Shown: positions 52,161 through 61,593 of the stretch, piece after piece
Position numbering within the stretch: the stretch's first letter is position 1
Layout of the letters: every line of letters starts with the position of its first letter
Assembly: GCF_015711645.1 (NCBI RefSeq)
Contig: NZ_JABTEX010000003.1
Coordinates: 868,001 to 932,000, forward strand
Origin: Planomonospora sp. ID82291
GTDB taxonomy: Bacteria; Actinomycetota; Actinomycetes; Streptosporangiales; Streptosporangiaceae
Length of the DNA stretch: 64,000 bases
Direction of reading: 5' to 3'
Program-made: the position numbers and the translations under genes
The notes under the pieces: model-generated
What the model saw: only the letters and a program-made list of their open reading frames with translations
The model's database searches: none
Told to the model about the DNA's origin: nothing

Positions 52161-53262
52161 ACGCCCCCGCCAGGTAGCGCTCCGCCAGCTCGCAGGTCCC
52201 CCGGGTGTAGCCCGCGCCGAGCTCGGCGGCGGTCTCCACCCCGGCGTGGCTGCCGATCCAGGCGACCAGCAGCAGGCGGCGGAACATCACGAACGTCCAG
52301 GCCTCGGCCTCGTCCCCGGCGGGCAGGCCGAGGACGGTCCGGTAGCCCCGCAGCCAGGAGTCGATCATCTCCGGGACCTCGGGGCGGTGCTCGATGAAGC
52401 TGAGCGCCGCGGCCAGGTCGTAGAGGTACCAGCCGAAACCGCAGTCGTCGAAGTCGATGACGCTGGGCGGCCCGTCGCCGGTCACCAGCAGGTTGGCCGG
52501 CCGCAGGTCGGCGTGGATCAGGCCGTAGCGGCCGGCGTCCCGGCCGAAGCGGCGCAGCCGCCCGCGCAGCTCCTCCGCCAGCCGGCCCAGCACGGCGAGC
52601 GCCTCGGCGTCCATGCCGGGACCGTCCCGCCAGTGCCCCCACCGGGACTCCGCGCCCAGCGCGGCGTCGTGGTCCCAGTGGAAGCGGGTGAAACCGGCCG
52701 GGCGGCGCCAGGACCGGGCGTGCCGGTGCATCCGCGCGGTGATCGCGCCGAGCCGCTCGAAGCCCTCGACCAGGCGGTCCTGCGGAGGCTCGGCCCCCGG
52801 CAGGAACTCGAACAGGACGCACTCGCGGGGCGGCTCCCCCGGAACGGTCAGCACCCGGGAGCCGTCCGGGGCCCGGAGCACCCGCGGCGTCCTGACCCCG
52901 GCCTCCTCGCGGAGCGCCTCCAGCCAGGCCAGTTCGGAGCGGATCGCCGCCGTGGAGTGGTAGCCGAGCCGGTGCACCCGCAGCACGGCCCGCAGCCCGG
53001 TCCGCGGATCGTCGACCCGGAAGGTCGCGTTCTCCGACACGTTGATCAGGGTGACCTCGGCGCCGGGCAGGCCGTACAGGCGCGCCGCCGTCCGGGCGGT
53101 CGCGTGCACGCGCTCCAGCACGCCGCCGCCGGCGGACAGGTCGTGGGCGCGCACCGCCCCGCGCCCGTCCGGACGCGCGGCCTCCCGCCCGCCGGGTCCC
53201 GTCACGGCCCGGCCGTCCGCACGCGCCGCCTCCCGGATCCCGCCGGGTCCGGCCCTCGTCAC
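52132..53262 (-). CDS. APH-family phosphotransferase
   Basis: Kinase-like phosphotransferase of 376 residues, similar to the aminoglycoside/homoserine kinase and SrkA group. An Arg/Gly/Ala N-terminus holds two imperfect copies of a GPGGREAARPDGRAV-like unit. The kinase fold follows: VLRVHRLG, the Brenner-type catalytic loop LIHADLRPANLLV and the metal-binding DFDDCGFGW. Small-molecule or protein substrate unknown; resistance is possible but not shown. GTG 53262 overlaps the response-regulator stop as GTGA, so it is the third gene of an operon with the two-component pair. Confidence 0.86.
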   Translation of the reverse strand: MTRAGPGGIREAARADGRAVTGPGGREAARPDGRGAVRAHDLSAGGGVLERVHATARTAARLYGLPGAEVTLINVSENATFRVDDPRTGLRAVLRVHRLGYHSTAAIRSELAWLEALREEAGVRTPRVLRAPDGSRVLTVPGEPPRECVLFEFLPGAEPPQDRLVEGFERLGAITARMHRHARSWRRPAGFTRFHWDHDAALGAESRWGHWRDGPGMDAEALAVLGRLAEELRGRLRRFGRDAGRYGLIHADLRPANLLVTGDGPPSVIDFDDCGFGWYLYDLAAALSFIEHRPEVPEMIDSWLRGYRTVLGLPAGDEAEAWTFVMFRRLLLVAWIGSHAGVETAAELGAGYTRGTCELAERYLAGAFTRSGRTRR

Positions 53263-53915
53263 CGGCCCGACGAGCGGAGGTAGGCGAGCACCGCGAGCAC
53301 CCGGCGGTGCTGGTCGCTGTCCTCGACGTGCAGGCCGAGCTTGGCGAAGATGCTGCGGACGTGCTTCTCCACCGCGCCGTCGCTGACCACGAGCTGGCGG
53401 CCGATGGCCGGGTTGGACCGGCCCTCCGCCATCAGGCCGAGCACCTCCCGCTCACGCGGGGTGAGGGAGGCCAGCGGGTCGTCGCGGCGCCGCCGCACCA
53501 TCAGCTGGGCCACCACCTGCGGGTCGAAGACCGTGCCGCCGGAGGCGACCGAGCGCAGGCCCCCCATGAAGTCGTCGACGTCCACGACCCGGTCCTTGAG
53601 CAGATAGCCCACCGCGCCGCGCGCGTCGGCGAGCAGGTCGTCGGCGTAGGAGACCTCGACGTACTGCGACAGGATCAGCACCGGGGCCCCCGGCACCCGC
53701 CGCCGCGCCTCGACCGCGGCCCGCAGGCCCTCGTCGGTGAAGCTCGGCGGCATCCGGACGTCCACCACCGAGACGTCCGGCCGGTGCGCGGCGACGGCCT
53801 CCACCAGGCCCCCGCCGTCCCCCACCTCCGCCACCACCTCGCAACCGAACTCCTCCAGCAGCCTGATCAGGCCCGCCCTGATCAGGACCGCGTCGTCGGC
53901 CACGACTACCCGCAC
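53259..53915 (-). CDS. NarL/LuxR-family response regulator
   Basis: DNA-binding regulator of 218 residues. The receiver domain has the acidic pair in VVADDAVLIRAG, the phosphoacceptor Asp in VSVVDVRMPPSF and the conserved Lys in LLKDR. The C-terminal LuxR-type helix-turn-helix is LTPREREVLGLMAEGRSNPAIGRQLVVSDGAVEKHV. It overlaps the 3' end of the sensor kinase gene by 10 bp, so the two form a cognate pair. Confidence 0.95.
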   Translation of the reverse strand: MRVVVADDAVLIRAGLIRLLEEFGCEVVAEVGDGGGLVEAVAAHRPDVSVVDVRMPPSFTDEGLRAAVEARRRVPGAPVLILSQYVEVSYADDLLADARGAVGYLLKDRVVDVDDFMGGLRSVASGGTVFDPQVVAQLMVRRRRDDPLASLTPREREVLGLMAEGRSNPAIGRQLVVSDGAVEKHVRSIFAKLGLHVEDSDQHRRVLAVLAYLRSSGR

Positions 53916-55153
53916 GGCACCTCCGCCACGATCACCGTCGGCCCGCCCACCGGTGAGTCCACCGCCAGCTCGCCGTCCACCGCCTTGAGGCGGTCGGCGA
54001 GCCCGGACAGGCCGTGTCCCTTGGCGACGTGTGCGCCGCCGACCCCATCATCCCCGATCGTGAGCATCAGGACGCCACCGGTCTTGCTCAGGGTGACGGT
54101 GCAGACGGTGGCGTGGCTGTGCTTGGCGATGTTCGTCAGGGACTCGGCGACCACGAAGTAGACCGTGTTCTCCACCGCGGCGGCGAAGCGCCCCTCCACC
54201 TGGACGTCCAGGTCGACCGGGACGGTGCACCGGCCGGCGAGCGCGGCCAGCGCCGGGGCCAGACCGCGGTCGGTCAGCACCGGCGGGGCGATGCCGCGCG
54301 AGAGCGCGCGCAGCTCGTCCAGGGTCTCGCGGGTGGAGCTGATGGCCTCGGACAGCATCCGCTCGACCGCCTGGGGGTCGCGCTTGAGCTGGCGCTGGGC
54401 CCGGGACAGGTCCATGGCCAGGGAGACCAGGCGCTGCTGCGGGCCGTCGTGGATGTCGCGCTCCAGCTTGCGCAGCGCGTTGGCCTCGGCCGAGACCGCC
54501 GCGGCCCGGCCCTCGGCCAGGTCGTCGATGCGCTCCTGCAGCTCCGCGACCCCGGTGAGCATGGCCCGGCCGAGCCCGGCCTGGACCAGCGCCGCGCCGC
54601 GGATCACGATCGGCAGTGTGATCGCGAACAGCACGCCGATCACGGTGTGGAGCGTCACCTCCGCCAGGGCGCTGTCGCCGAAGCCGAGCAGTTCGGCCAG
54701 CCCATGGTTGTCCGGGATGTTCGCGGTGATCCACCCGTAGATCGGGGCGGTCAGGCCGAGGACCGTCCCGGCCCACCAGGTCACCGTGATGCAGAACGTC
54801 GCGACGGCGACCGGGAAGCTCACGATCGCGTGCAGCAGGTCCAGCCACGACTGCCCGCTGGTCAGCGGGTTGGCCATCCGCCGGAGCCAGCCGGCGCCCT
54901 CGGGCGCCGGGCGGTAGCGCGGCCGGGCGACCTGGTAACCCAGCACTTGGGGCAGCGAGCGGCGCTCGATGTCGGCGAAGCCGCGGGCCAGCATCAGCGT
55001 GGCAGCCAGGACCGGCACGCCCAGCCAGACGACGAGCGTCCCCAGTCCGGCGGCGAAACCGGTCACCGCCAGGCAGAAGGCGATCAAGGAGAGGGGGAAG
55101 CCGGTGAGCAGGTAGCGGGTGTCGACGGCGATGCGGCGCAGGAGGGATCTCAT
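53906..55153 (-). CDS. Sensor histidine kinase
   Basis: Membrane sensor kinase of 415 residues. The N-terminal 'putative sensor' domain (about residues 1-210) has four or more hydrophobic helices (YLLTGFPLSLIAFCLAVTGFA, FPVAVATFCITVTWW, TLHTVIGVLFAITLPIVI). The HisKA_3 dimerisation/phosphoacceptor motif is ERDIHDGPQQRLV (His of RDIHD). The C-terminal ATPase has NIAKHSHA and the GDDGVGG box. The stimulus is unknown. The gene starts an operon with the regulator and the phosphotransferase. Confidence 0.93.
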   Translation of the reverse strand: MRSLLRRIAVDTRYLLTGFPLSLIAFCLAVTGFAAGLGTLVVWLGVPVLAATLMLARGFADIERRSLPQVLGYQVARPRYRPAPEGAGWLRRMANPLTSGQSWLDLLHAIVSFPVAVATFCITVTWWAGTVLGLTAPIYGWITANIPDNHGLAELLGFGDSALAEVTLHTVIGVLFAITLPIVIRGAALVQAGLGRAMLTGVAELQERIDDLAEGRAAAVSAEANALRKLERDIHDGPQQRLVSLAMDLSRAQRQLKRDPQAVERMLSEAISSTRETLDELRALSRGIAPPVLTDRGLAPALAALAGRCTVPVDLDVQVEGRFAAAVENTVYFVVAESLTNIAKHSHATVCTVTLSKTGGVLMLTIGDDGVGGAHVAKGHGLSGLADRLKAVDGELAVDSPVGGPTVIVAEVPCG

Positions 55154-55206
55154 GGGGGCAACGCTACGAGCAGCGGGCGGCGCGATCGACCCGGTGCGCA
55201 GGCGTA

Positions 55207-55232
55207 CGGGGGTAGGGCGGGCCCTACCCCCG
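55207..55232. promoter_or_regulatory. Palindrome upstream of the two-component operon
   Basis: A perfect 12-bp inverted repeat with a 2-base centre (arms 55207-55218 and 55221-55232, CGGGGGTAGGGC and its complement) lies 54 bp upstream of the kinase start and about 115 bp upstream of the acyltransferase start. It could be the regulator's operator. Confidence 0.55.
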
Positions 55233-55346
55233 CCAGTGGGGTGATCATGCGCCGAAGAGGGCGGGAGCCGTCACTGTGCCGCCGGAGGTTTCGCGGAAGG
55301 CTCGGAGCCCTCGGAGCACTGCCCCCCTGACGAATCGAGGCGACCG

Positions 55347-56666
55347 GTGACCGCCGTCCTGACCCGCTCCACGCCCCCTCCCGCACGACCTGTCCCCCCG
55401 GTGCTCGCGCCCCCCGGCCGCGACCTGTTCATCGACGTCCTGCGCCTGTTCGGCACGGCCCTGGTGGTGCTGCAGCACTGGAGCATGCCGGTGCTCTCCC
55501 TGGCCGGCGACCGGATCACCACCGGCAACGCGCTGGCCGCCGGGAACGCCTGGGCGATCACCTGGATCAGCCAGGTGATGCCCCTGGTGTTCTTCGCCGG
55601 GGGCGCGGCGGGCGCGATCAGCCACCGCGCCGCGCTCCGGCGCGGCGACGGCTCGCCCGCCTGGCTCGCGGCGCGGCTGCGCCGCCTGGCCTGGCCGGTG
55701 TTGCCGCTGGCGGCGGTCTGGCTGCCCCTGCCCCATCTGCTGCTCGCCCTCGGCCTGCCGTCCCAGCCGGTGGTCACGGCCTCGCGCCTGGCCGGGCAGC
55801 TGCTGTGGTTCCTGGCGGTCTACCTCATCGCGGTGGCGGCGACGCCGCTGATGCTCCGGCTCGGCGCGGCGTACGGCCTGCGCGTGCCGGCGGCGCTGGC
55901 GGCGGGGGCCGTCGTGGTCGACGTGCTGCGGTTCGCCTGCGGCCTGGAGGTCGCGGGCTGGGCGAACATCGGCCTGGTCTGGCTCGCGGTGCACCAGCTC
56001 GGCTTCCTGTACGCCGACGGCCGCCTGGACCTCCCCCGGACCCGCCTGTGGGGCATGGCGGCGGCGGGGTACGGCCTGGCCGCGCTCCTGGTGGCCCTCG
56101 GCCCCTACCCGGGCAGCATGATCGGAATGCCGGGGGCCGCGGTGTCCAACATGGCGCCGCCCACGGTGGCGCTGCTGGCGGTGGGGACCGGGCAGATCGG
56201 GCTGGCGCTCGCCCTGCGCCGGCAGATCGGCGCCCTCGCCCGCCGACCGGCGGCGGCACGGGCGCTGGGCTGGGCCGGTCCGCGCATGATGACCGTCTAC
56301 CTGTGGCACATGAGCGCGCTGTTCTGCGTCACCGCGGTGGTCGTGGTGGGGCTGGGCGTCCCCACCCCGGAGCCGGGATCGGCGGCCTGGCTGTCCGGCT
56401 GGCCGCTGTGGCTGGCCGCGCTCGTGCTGGTCCTGTGGCCGCTGCTGCGCGGGCTGTCGCGCTTCGAGGAGCCCCCGGCGGCGGCGCCGTACCGCGGGGG
56501 GACCGTCAGGATCGCCGCCGCGCTCACGCTCGCCGGCGCGGGGCTGCTCGTCCTGACCGTGTCCGGTTTCGCCCCCGGGCCGTGGCCCGTGCTCGGCTCC
56601 GGTCTGCTGGTGGGCGGTCTGCTGCTCACCCGTTCGACCGGATCCCGCTGGATTCTCGGGAATTGA
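55347..56666 (+). CDS. Membrane acyltransferase (acyltransferase 3 family)
   Basis: Integral membrane protein of 439 residues with about ten helices. The N-terminal RDLFIDVLRLFGTALVVLQHW (conserved Arg and His), the MPLVFFAGGAAGA helix and VYLWHMSALF near helix 9 fit the AT3 (OafA/NodX-like) family, which acylates envelope polysaccharides, lipids or secondary metabolites. The substrate is unknown. GTG 55347 follows GAGGCGACC. Divergent from the two-component operon across 193 bp containing the palindrome. Confidence 0.82.
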   Translation: MTAVLTRSTPPPARPVPPVLAPPGRDLFIDVLRLFGTALVVLQHWSMPVLSLAGDRITTGNALAAGNAWAITWISQVMPLVFFAGGAAGAISHRAALRRGDGSPAWLAARLRRLAWPVLPLAAVWLPLPHLLLALGLPSQPVVTASRLAGQLLWFLAVYLIAVAATPLMLRLGAAYGLRVPAALAAGAVVVDVLRFACGLEVAGWANIGLVWLAVHQLGFLYADGRLDLPRTRLWGMAAAGYGLAALLVALGPYPGSMIGMPGAAVSNMAPPTVALLAVGTGQIGLALALRRQIGALARRPAAARALGWAGPRMMTVYLWHMSALFCVTAVVVVGLGVPTPEPGSAAWLSGWPLWLAALVLVLWPLLRGLSRFEEPPAAAPYRGGTVRIAAALTLAGAGLLVLTVSGFAPGPWPVLGSGLLVGGLLLTRSTGSRWILGN

Positions 56667-56724
56667 CGGCATCTCTACCGCCCCGGTGGTCCGACCACCG
56701 CCCGTTCTTCGGCAGGATGGGAGG

Positions 56725-59220
56725 GTGAGCCTTGTAGATCGCCTGCCCGAAGAGATCGACGCCGACCCCGACGCCATCTTCGACGCCTTCGTCGAGTGGA
56801 ACACCGAGCGGGGGCTCACCCTCTACCCGGCCCAGGAGGAGGCCCTGATCGAGGTGGTCTCGGGCAACAACCTGATCCTGGCCACCCCGACGGGCTCGGG
56901 CAAGAGCCTGGTCGCGGCGGGGGCGCACTTCACCGCCCTCACCCGCGACGTGCGCACCTTCTACACCGCGCCGATCAAGGCGCTGGTGTCGGAGAAGTTC
57001 TTCGACCTGTGCGCGCTGTTCGGCACCGAGAACGTCGGCATGATGACCGGCGACGCGAGCGTGAACCCCGGCGCGCCCGTCATCTGCTGCACCGCGGAGA
57101 TCCTCGCCAACGTCGCGCTGCGCGACGGCGCGGCGGCCGACATCGGCCAGGTCGTGATGGACGAGTTCCACTTCTACGCCGAGCCGGACCGCGGCTGGGC
57201 CTGGCAGGTGCCGCTGCTGGAGCTGCCGAACGTGCAGTTCGTCCTGATGTCGGCCACCCTCGGCGACGTCAGCATGTTCGAGGAGGACCTGACCCGGCGC
57301 ACCGGCCGGCCCACCGCGGTGGTCAAGCACGCCGAGCGCCCGGTCCCGCTGGTCTACTCCTACCGGATGACCCCGCTGCACGAGACGCTGGAGGAGATGC
57401 TCTCCACCGGCCAGTACCCGGTCTACGTGGTGCACTTCACCCAGGCCTCCGCCATGGAGCGGGCGCAGTCGCTGATGAGCATCAACATGTGCACCAAGGC
57501 CGAGAAGGAGGCCATCGCCTCGCTGATCGGCGGCTTCCGCTTCACCACCAACTTCGGCCGCGCCCTGTCCCGGCTGGTCCGGCACGGCATCGGCGTGCAC
57601 CACGCCGGCATGCTGCCCAAGTACCGCCGCCTGGTGGAGCGGCTGGCCCAGGCCGGCCTGCTGAAGGTCATCTGCGGCACCGACACCCTCGGCGTCGGCG
57701 TGAACGTGCCGATCCGCACCGTGCTGTTCACCGCGCTCAGCAAGTACGACGGCAGCAAGGTCCGGCGGCTGCGCGCCCGCGAGTTCCACCAGATCGCCGG
57801 GCGGGCGGGCCGGGCCGGCTACGACACCATCGGCTACGTCGCCTGCCAGGCCCCCGAGTACGTCATCGAGAACGAGAAGGCGCTGGCCAAGATCGGCGAC
57901 GACCCCAAGCGGCGGCGCGGCTACGCCCGCAAGAAGCCGCCGGAGGGCTTCGTCGGCTGGAGCGAGGAGACCTTCGCCAAGCTCCAGGAGGCCGAGCCGG
58001 AGCCGCTCGGTTCCCGTTTCAAGGTCAGCAACGCCATGCTGCTGGCGGTCATCAACCGGCCCGGCGACTGCTTCGCCGCGATGAAGCACCTGCTCACCGA
58101 CAACCACGAGGACCGCAAGTGGCAGCGGCGGCACATCAGCCAGGCCATCGCGATCTACCGCTCGCTGCTGGCGGGCGGCGTGGTGGAGCAGCTCGACGAA
58201 CCCGACGAGCAGGGCCGCCGGGCGCGCCTCACCATCGACCTGCAGGAGGACTTCGCGCTCAACCAGGCGCTGTCGACCTTCGCGCTGGCCGCCTTCGAAC
58301 TGCTCGACCGCGAGGCCCCCACCTACGCCCTCGACATGGTCTCGATCGTGGAGTCCATCCTCGACGACCCGCGCCAGATCCTGTCCGCCCAGTTGAAGAA
58401 GGCCCGGGGCGAGGCCGTCGCGCAGATGAAGGCCGACGGGATCGAGTACGAGGAGCGGATGGAGCTCCTGGCCGAGATCACCCACCCGATGCCCCTGGCC
58501 GAGGAGCTGCTGGGCGCCTACGAGACCTACCGGCGGGGCCACCCGTGGGTGGCCGACTACACGGTCAGCCCCAAGAGCGTCGTGCGCGACATGTACGAGC
58601 AGGCGATGACCTTCACCGAGTACGTCGGCCACTACGAGCTGGCCCGCTCCGAGGGCACCGTGCTCCGCTACCTCGCCGACGCCTACCGCACGCTGTCGCG
58701 GACCATCCCCGAGCACCTGAAGACCGAGGACCTGGTCGACCTCATCGAGTGGCTCGGCGAGCTGGTCCGCCAGGTCGACTCCAGTCTGATCGACGAGTGG
58801 GAGAAGCTGACCAACCCGGCGGCGGCGCTGGAGTCCGAGGAGGAGATCGAGGTCAAGCCGCGCCCGGTCACCGGCAACCCGCGCGCCTTCCGGGTGCTGG
58901 TCCGCAACGCGATGTTCCGCCTGGTGGAGCTGGTCGCGATGGAGAAGGAGGAGGAGCTCGCCGGGCTCGCCCCGGACGTCGACTGGCCCGCCGCCCTGGA
59001 CGCCTACTACGACGACCACGAGGAGGTCGGCACCGGTCCGGACGCCCGCGGCCCGGCCCTGCTCCGCATCGAGGAGGAGAAGGAGCTCTGGAGGGTCCGG
59101 CAGGTCATCGCCGACCCGGCGGGCGACGGCGACTGGGGCATCGACGCCCAGGTCGACCTGGCCGCCTCCGACGAGGAGGGCCGCGCGGTGCTCCACGTCA
59201 TCGGGCTCAACCGCCTCTGA
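56725..59220 (+). CDS. DEAD/DEAH box helicase with DUF3516 C-terminus
   Basis: SF2 helicase of 831 residues. Motifs: Q-like YPAQEEALIE, Walker A ATPTGSGKSL, APIKALVSEKF, DEFH box (VVMDEFHFY), SAT in LMSATLG, TDTLGVGVNVP and QIAGRAGRAG (motif VI). The C-terminal half (from about residue 400) matches the DUF3516 type found in actinobacteria. RNA or DNA substrate not known. GTG 56725 lies directly after GGGAGG; homologues begin nearby with SLxDRLP, which decides it. GTG 56686 is an upstream alternative. Confidence 0.92.
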   Translation: MSLVDRLPEEIDADPDAIFDAFVEWNTERGLTLYPAQEEALIEVVSGNNLILATPTGSGKSLVAAGAHFTALTRDVRTFYTAPIKALVSEKFFDLCALFGTENVGMMTGDASVNPGAPVICCTAEILANVALRDGAAADIGQVVMDEFHFYAEPDRGWAWQVPLLELPNVQFVLMSATLGDVSMFEEDLTRRTGRPTAVVKHAERPVPLVYSYRMTPLHETLEEMLSTGQYPVYVVHFTQASAMERAQSLMSINMCTKAEKEAIASLIGGFRFTTNFGRALSRLVRHGIGVHHAGMLPKYRRLVERLAQAGLLKVICGTDTLGVGVNVPIRTVLFTALSKYDGSKVRRLRAREFHQIAGRAGRAGYDTIGYVACQAPEYVIENEKALAKIGDDPKRRRGYARKKPPEGFVGWSEETFAKLQEAEPEPLGSRFKVSNAMLLAVINRPGDCFAAMKHLLTDNHEDRKWQRRHISQAIAIYRSLLAGGVVEQLDEPDEQGRRARLTIDLQEDFALNQALSTFALAAFELLDREAPTYALDMVSIVESILDDPRQILSAQLKKARGEAVAQMKADGIEYEERMELLAEITHPMPLAEELLGAYETYRRGHPWVADYTVSPKSVVRDMYEQAMTFTEYVGHYELARSEGTVLRYLADAYRTLSRTIPEHLKTEDLVDLIEWLGELVRQVDSSLIDEWEKLTNPAAALESEEEIEVKPRPVTGNPRAFRVLVRNAMFRLVELVAMEKEEELAGLAPDVDWPAALDAYYDDHEEVGTGPDARGPALLRIEEEKELWRVRQVIADPAGDGDWGIDAQVDLAASDEEGRAVLHVIGLNRL

Positions 59221-59457
59221 CCGCGCCGGGCCGCGGTCGGCCGCGAGTTCGGCATGGCGCCGCACCAGTACCCGACCGGGCGCCGCGTCGGCCTCGCCCG
59301 CCGGCTCCTGCCGGAGGGCGCGCCGCCGCCCGCTGCCGCGGCCTCCGCGGGCTGCTGCGGCCGGCCCCCGCCTCACCCGGCGCTTCAAGTGCGTGCCGGA
59401 GAGCACCTCCACGCACTACGCGCGCGCCCGACCCGCGGGACCCGTGAAAATAGGGGC

Positions 59458-59982
59458 ATGAGCGATGAGGCGATCAGGCAGGTGCTCGGCCTGCTCTACC
59501 AGGACGACACGCTGCGGGTGCTGTCGGCGCTGGCACTGGAGCGCGCGCCCGAGGAGGCGGGGCTGGAGCGGGACGCGATGCTCCTGGCGCTGGACCGGCT
59601 GAAACGCGGCGGTCTGGCCGTGCACGACCACGAGGGGGTGTGGCGGCTGCGGCGGGAGCGCTTCCGCGAGCTGCTGCACGCCGCGGCCCCGCCGCCCGAG
59701 CCGGTCTCCCCCGAGGAGAAGGTGCTGCGCGCCTTCCTCGTGGAGGGGCGGCTGCGGGCCATCCCCACCAAACGCGACAAGCAGCTCGTCGTGCTGAACT
59801 ACGTGGCCCAGGTCTTCGAGCCCGGCGTGCGCTACTCGGAGAAGGACGTCAACGTGGTGCTGCGCGCCTTCCACGACGACCACGCGGCGCTGCGCCGCTA
59901 CCTGGTCGACGAGGGCCTGCTGACCCGCGAGAACAACGTCTACTGGCGCAGCGGCGGCACGGTCGACGTCGCCGGCGCCTGA
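59458..59982 (+). CDS. DUF2087 domain-containing protein
   Basis: Cytoplasmic protein of 174 residues. The N-terminal half (DEAIRQVLGLLYQDDTLRVLSAL ... GGLAVHDHEGVWRL) resembles an ArsR-like winged helix. The C-terminal DUF2087 region reads EGRLRAIPTKRDKQLVVLNY, FEPGVRYSEKDVNVVLRAFHDD and RRYLVDEGLLTRE. Probably a transcription regulator, but this is inferred. ATG 59458 begins the conserved N-terminus. The 237-bp gap to the helicase gene holds no supported gene. Confidence 0.86.
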   Translation: MSDEAIRQVLGLLYQDDTLRVLSALALERAPEEAGLERDAMLLALDRLKRGGLAVHDHEGVWRLRRERFRELLHAAAPPPEPVSPEEKVLRAFLVEGRLRAIPTKRDKQLVVLNYVAQVFEPGVRYSEKDVNVVLRAFHDDHAALRRYLVDEGLLTRENNVYWRSGGTVDVAGA

Positions 59983-60107
59983 AACCCGGCGGCCGACCCG
60001 CGCACGCGGCGGTCCTGATCCGCCCGCGGAGGGACCAGCGCGGACGGGCCGATGGCGGCAGGACCGGAACCCGCGCCGGTCGTGTTCCTCGGCCGGTGCG
60101 GAGCGGG

Positions 60108-61232
60108 TCAGCCGCCCGAGGTGTCGAGTTCGGCGTCCGCGCAGGGCACGGCCAGGTCGTACGGGTCGTCGAGCCAGCCCGCGGGCAGGTGCACGCGGTC
60201 GCGGGCGTGGGTCTTGCCGCGCGGCGCGTCCGCCACCTTGCCGGGCCAGGGCTGGGCGGGGTCGAGCTCGGCCAGCCCCTCGCGGAGCCCGGCGAGGGTC
60301 TCCGAGGTGGCCAGGCGGCGACGCAGCTCGGAGCCGACGGTGAAGCCCTTGAGGTACCAGCCGACGTGCTTGCGGAAGTCGGCCACGGCGTGCGGCTCGC
60401 TGCCGAAGCACTCCGCAAGGAGCGCGGCGTGCCGCTCCATGACCGCGGCGACCTCCCCCAGTCGGGGCCTGGCCCGCTCGTCGCTCCCCGCGCACATCGC
60501 GGCCAGGTCGGCGAAGAGCCACGGCCGGCCCAGGCAGCCCCGGCCCACCACGACGCCGTCGCAGCCGGTCTCCGCCATCATCCGCCGCGCGTCGTCGGCG
60601 CTCCAGACGTCGCCGTTGCCGAGCACCGGGATCTCGGTCACCGCCTCCTTGAGCCGGGCGATCGCCTCCCAGTCGGCCGTCCCGCCGTAGTGCTGGACCG
60701 CGGTGCGGCCGTGCAGCGCGATGGCCGCGACGCCCTCCTCGACCGCGATCCGGCCGGCGTCCAGGTAGGTGAGGTGGTCGTCGTCGATGCCCTTGCGCAT
60801 CTTCATCGTCACCGGGAGCGCACCGGCGTTGCGCACGGCCTCCCGCAGGATCGCGCGGAGCAGGTTGCGCTTGTACGGCAGGGCGGAGCCTCCTCCGCGC
60901 CGGGTCACCTTGGGCACCGGGCAGCCGAAGTTGAGGTCCACGTGGTCGGCCAGGCCCTCGTCGGCGACCATGCGGACGGCCCGGCCGACGGTCACCGGGT
61001 CCACCCCGTAGAGCTGGAGGCTCCGGGGCCGCTCGTCCGGTGCGAACCGGATCATCTTGAGCGTCTTGGCGTTCCGCTCCACCAGCGCCCGCGTCGTGAT
61101 CATCTCGCAGACGAACAACCCGCCGCCCTGCTCGCGGCAGAGCGTGCGGAACGCGGCGTTGGTGATCCCGGCCATGGGCGCCAGCACGACCGGCGGCCAC
61201 ACCTCCAGCGGGCCCAGCTTCAACGACTCCAC
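60108..61232 (-). CDS. dusB: tRNA-dihydrouridine synthase
   Basis: FMN-dependent enzyme reducing uridine to dihydrouridine in tRNA D-loops, 374 residues. VVLAPMAGITNAAFR, the catalytic Cys in LNFGCPVPKVTRRGGGS, MKMRKGIDDDH, IALHGRTAVQHYGG and VLGNGDVWS are all present. The C-terminal helical tRNA-binding part is followed by an unusual 50-residue tail ending DAELDTSGG. GTG 61232 is the best start (VESLKLGPLEVWPP). Minus strand, 178 bp from the tRNA triplet, which it may act on. Confidence 0.93.
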   Translation of the reverse strand: MESLKLGPLEVWPPVVLAPMAGITNAAFRTLCREQGGGLFVCEMITTRALVERNAKTLKMIRFAPDERPRSLQLYGVDPVTVGRAVRMVADEGLADHVDLNFGCPVPKVTRRGGGSALPYKRNLLRAILREAVRNAGALPVTMKMRKGIDDDHLTYLDAGRIAVEEGVAAIALHGRTAVQHYGGTADWEAIARLKEAVTEIPVLGNGDVWSADDARRMMAETGCDGVVVGRGCLGRPWLFADLAAMCAGSDERARPRLGEVAAVMERHAALLAECFGSEPHAVADFRKHVGWYLKGFTVGSELRRRLATSETLAGLREGLAELDPAQPWPGKVADAPRGKTHARDRVHLPAGWLDDPYDLAVPCADAELDTSGG

Positions 61233-61365
61233 CTCGTGTTTCTACCGCACGCGGCCACATCGGACGAACCGGTCGCCGCCCCGGCTCCGCCGTCCGCGCC
61301 TCTCCCCGGCCCCGTGCGCACCCGCCGCCGTGACGCGCGGTTACGCAACCACCCGGAAAACCCGC

Positions 61366-61371
61366 TAGAGT
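61366..61371 (+). promoter_or_regulatory. -10 element of the second tRNA triplet
   Basis: GCTAGAGTTCTCT at 61364-61376 is identical to the sequence ahead of the first triplet (47822-47834). The -35 is not clear here. Confidence 0.5.
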
Positions 61372-61410
61372 TCTCTCGTCGCCACGGGCCGGAACGCCCG
61401 GCGGAGGCGC

Positions 61411-61482
61411 GCGGAAGTGGCTCAGTGGTAGAGCATCACCTTGCCAAGGTGAGGGTCGCGGGTTCGAATCCCGTCTTCCGCT
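61411..61482 (+). tRNA. tRNA-Gly (GCC), copy 2
   Basis: Sequence identical to the copy at 47864. Acceptor GCGGAAG/CTTCCGC, anticodon GCC. Confidence 0.97.
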
Positions 61483-61507
61483 CGGAGAGGCCCCTCGGGT
61501 CTCACTC

Positions 61508-61578
61508 GGTGGAGTGGCCGAGAGGCGAGGCAACGGCCTGCAAAGCCGTGTACACGGGTTCAAATCCCGTCTCCACCT
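61508..61578 (+). tRNA. tRNA-Cys (GCA), copy 2
   Basis: Sequence identical to the copy at 47960. The preceding spacer is 25 bp against 24 bp in copy 1 and differs at a few positions. Confidence 0.96.
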
Positions 61579-61593
61579 CTGGTCTTCACGCCC

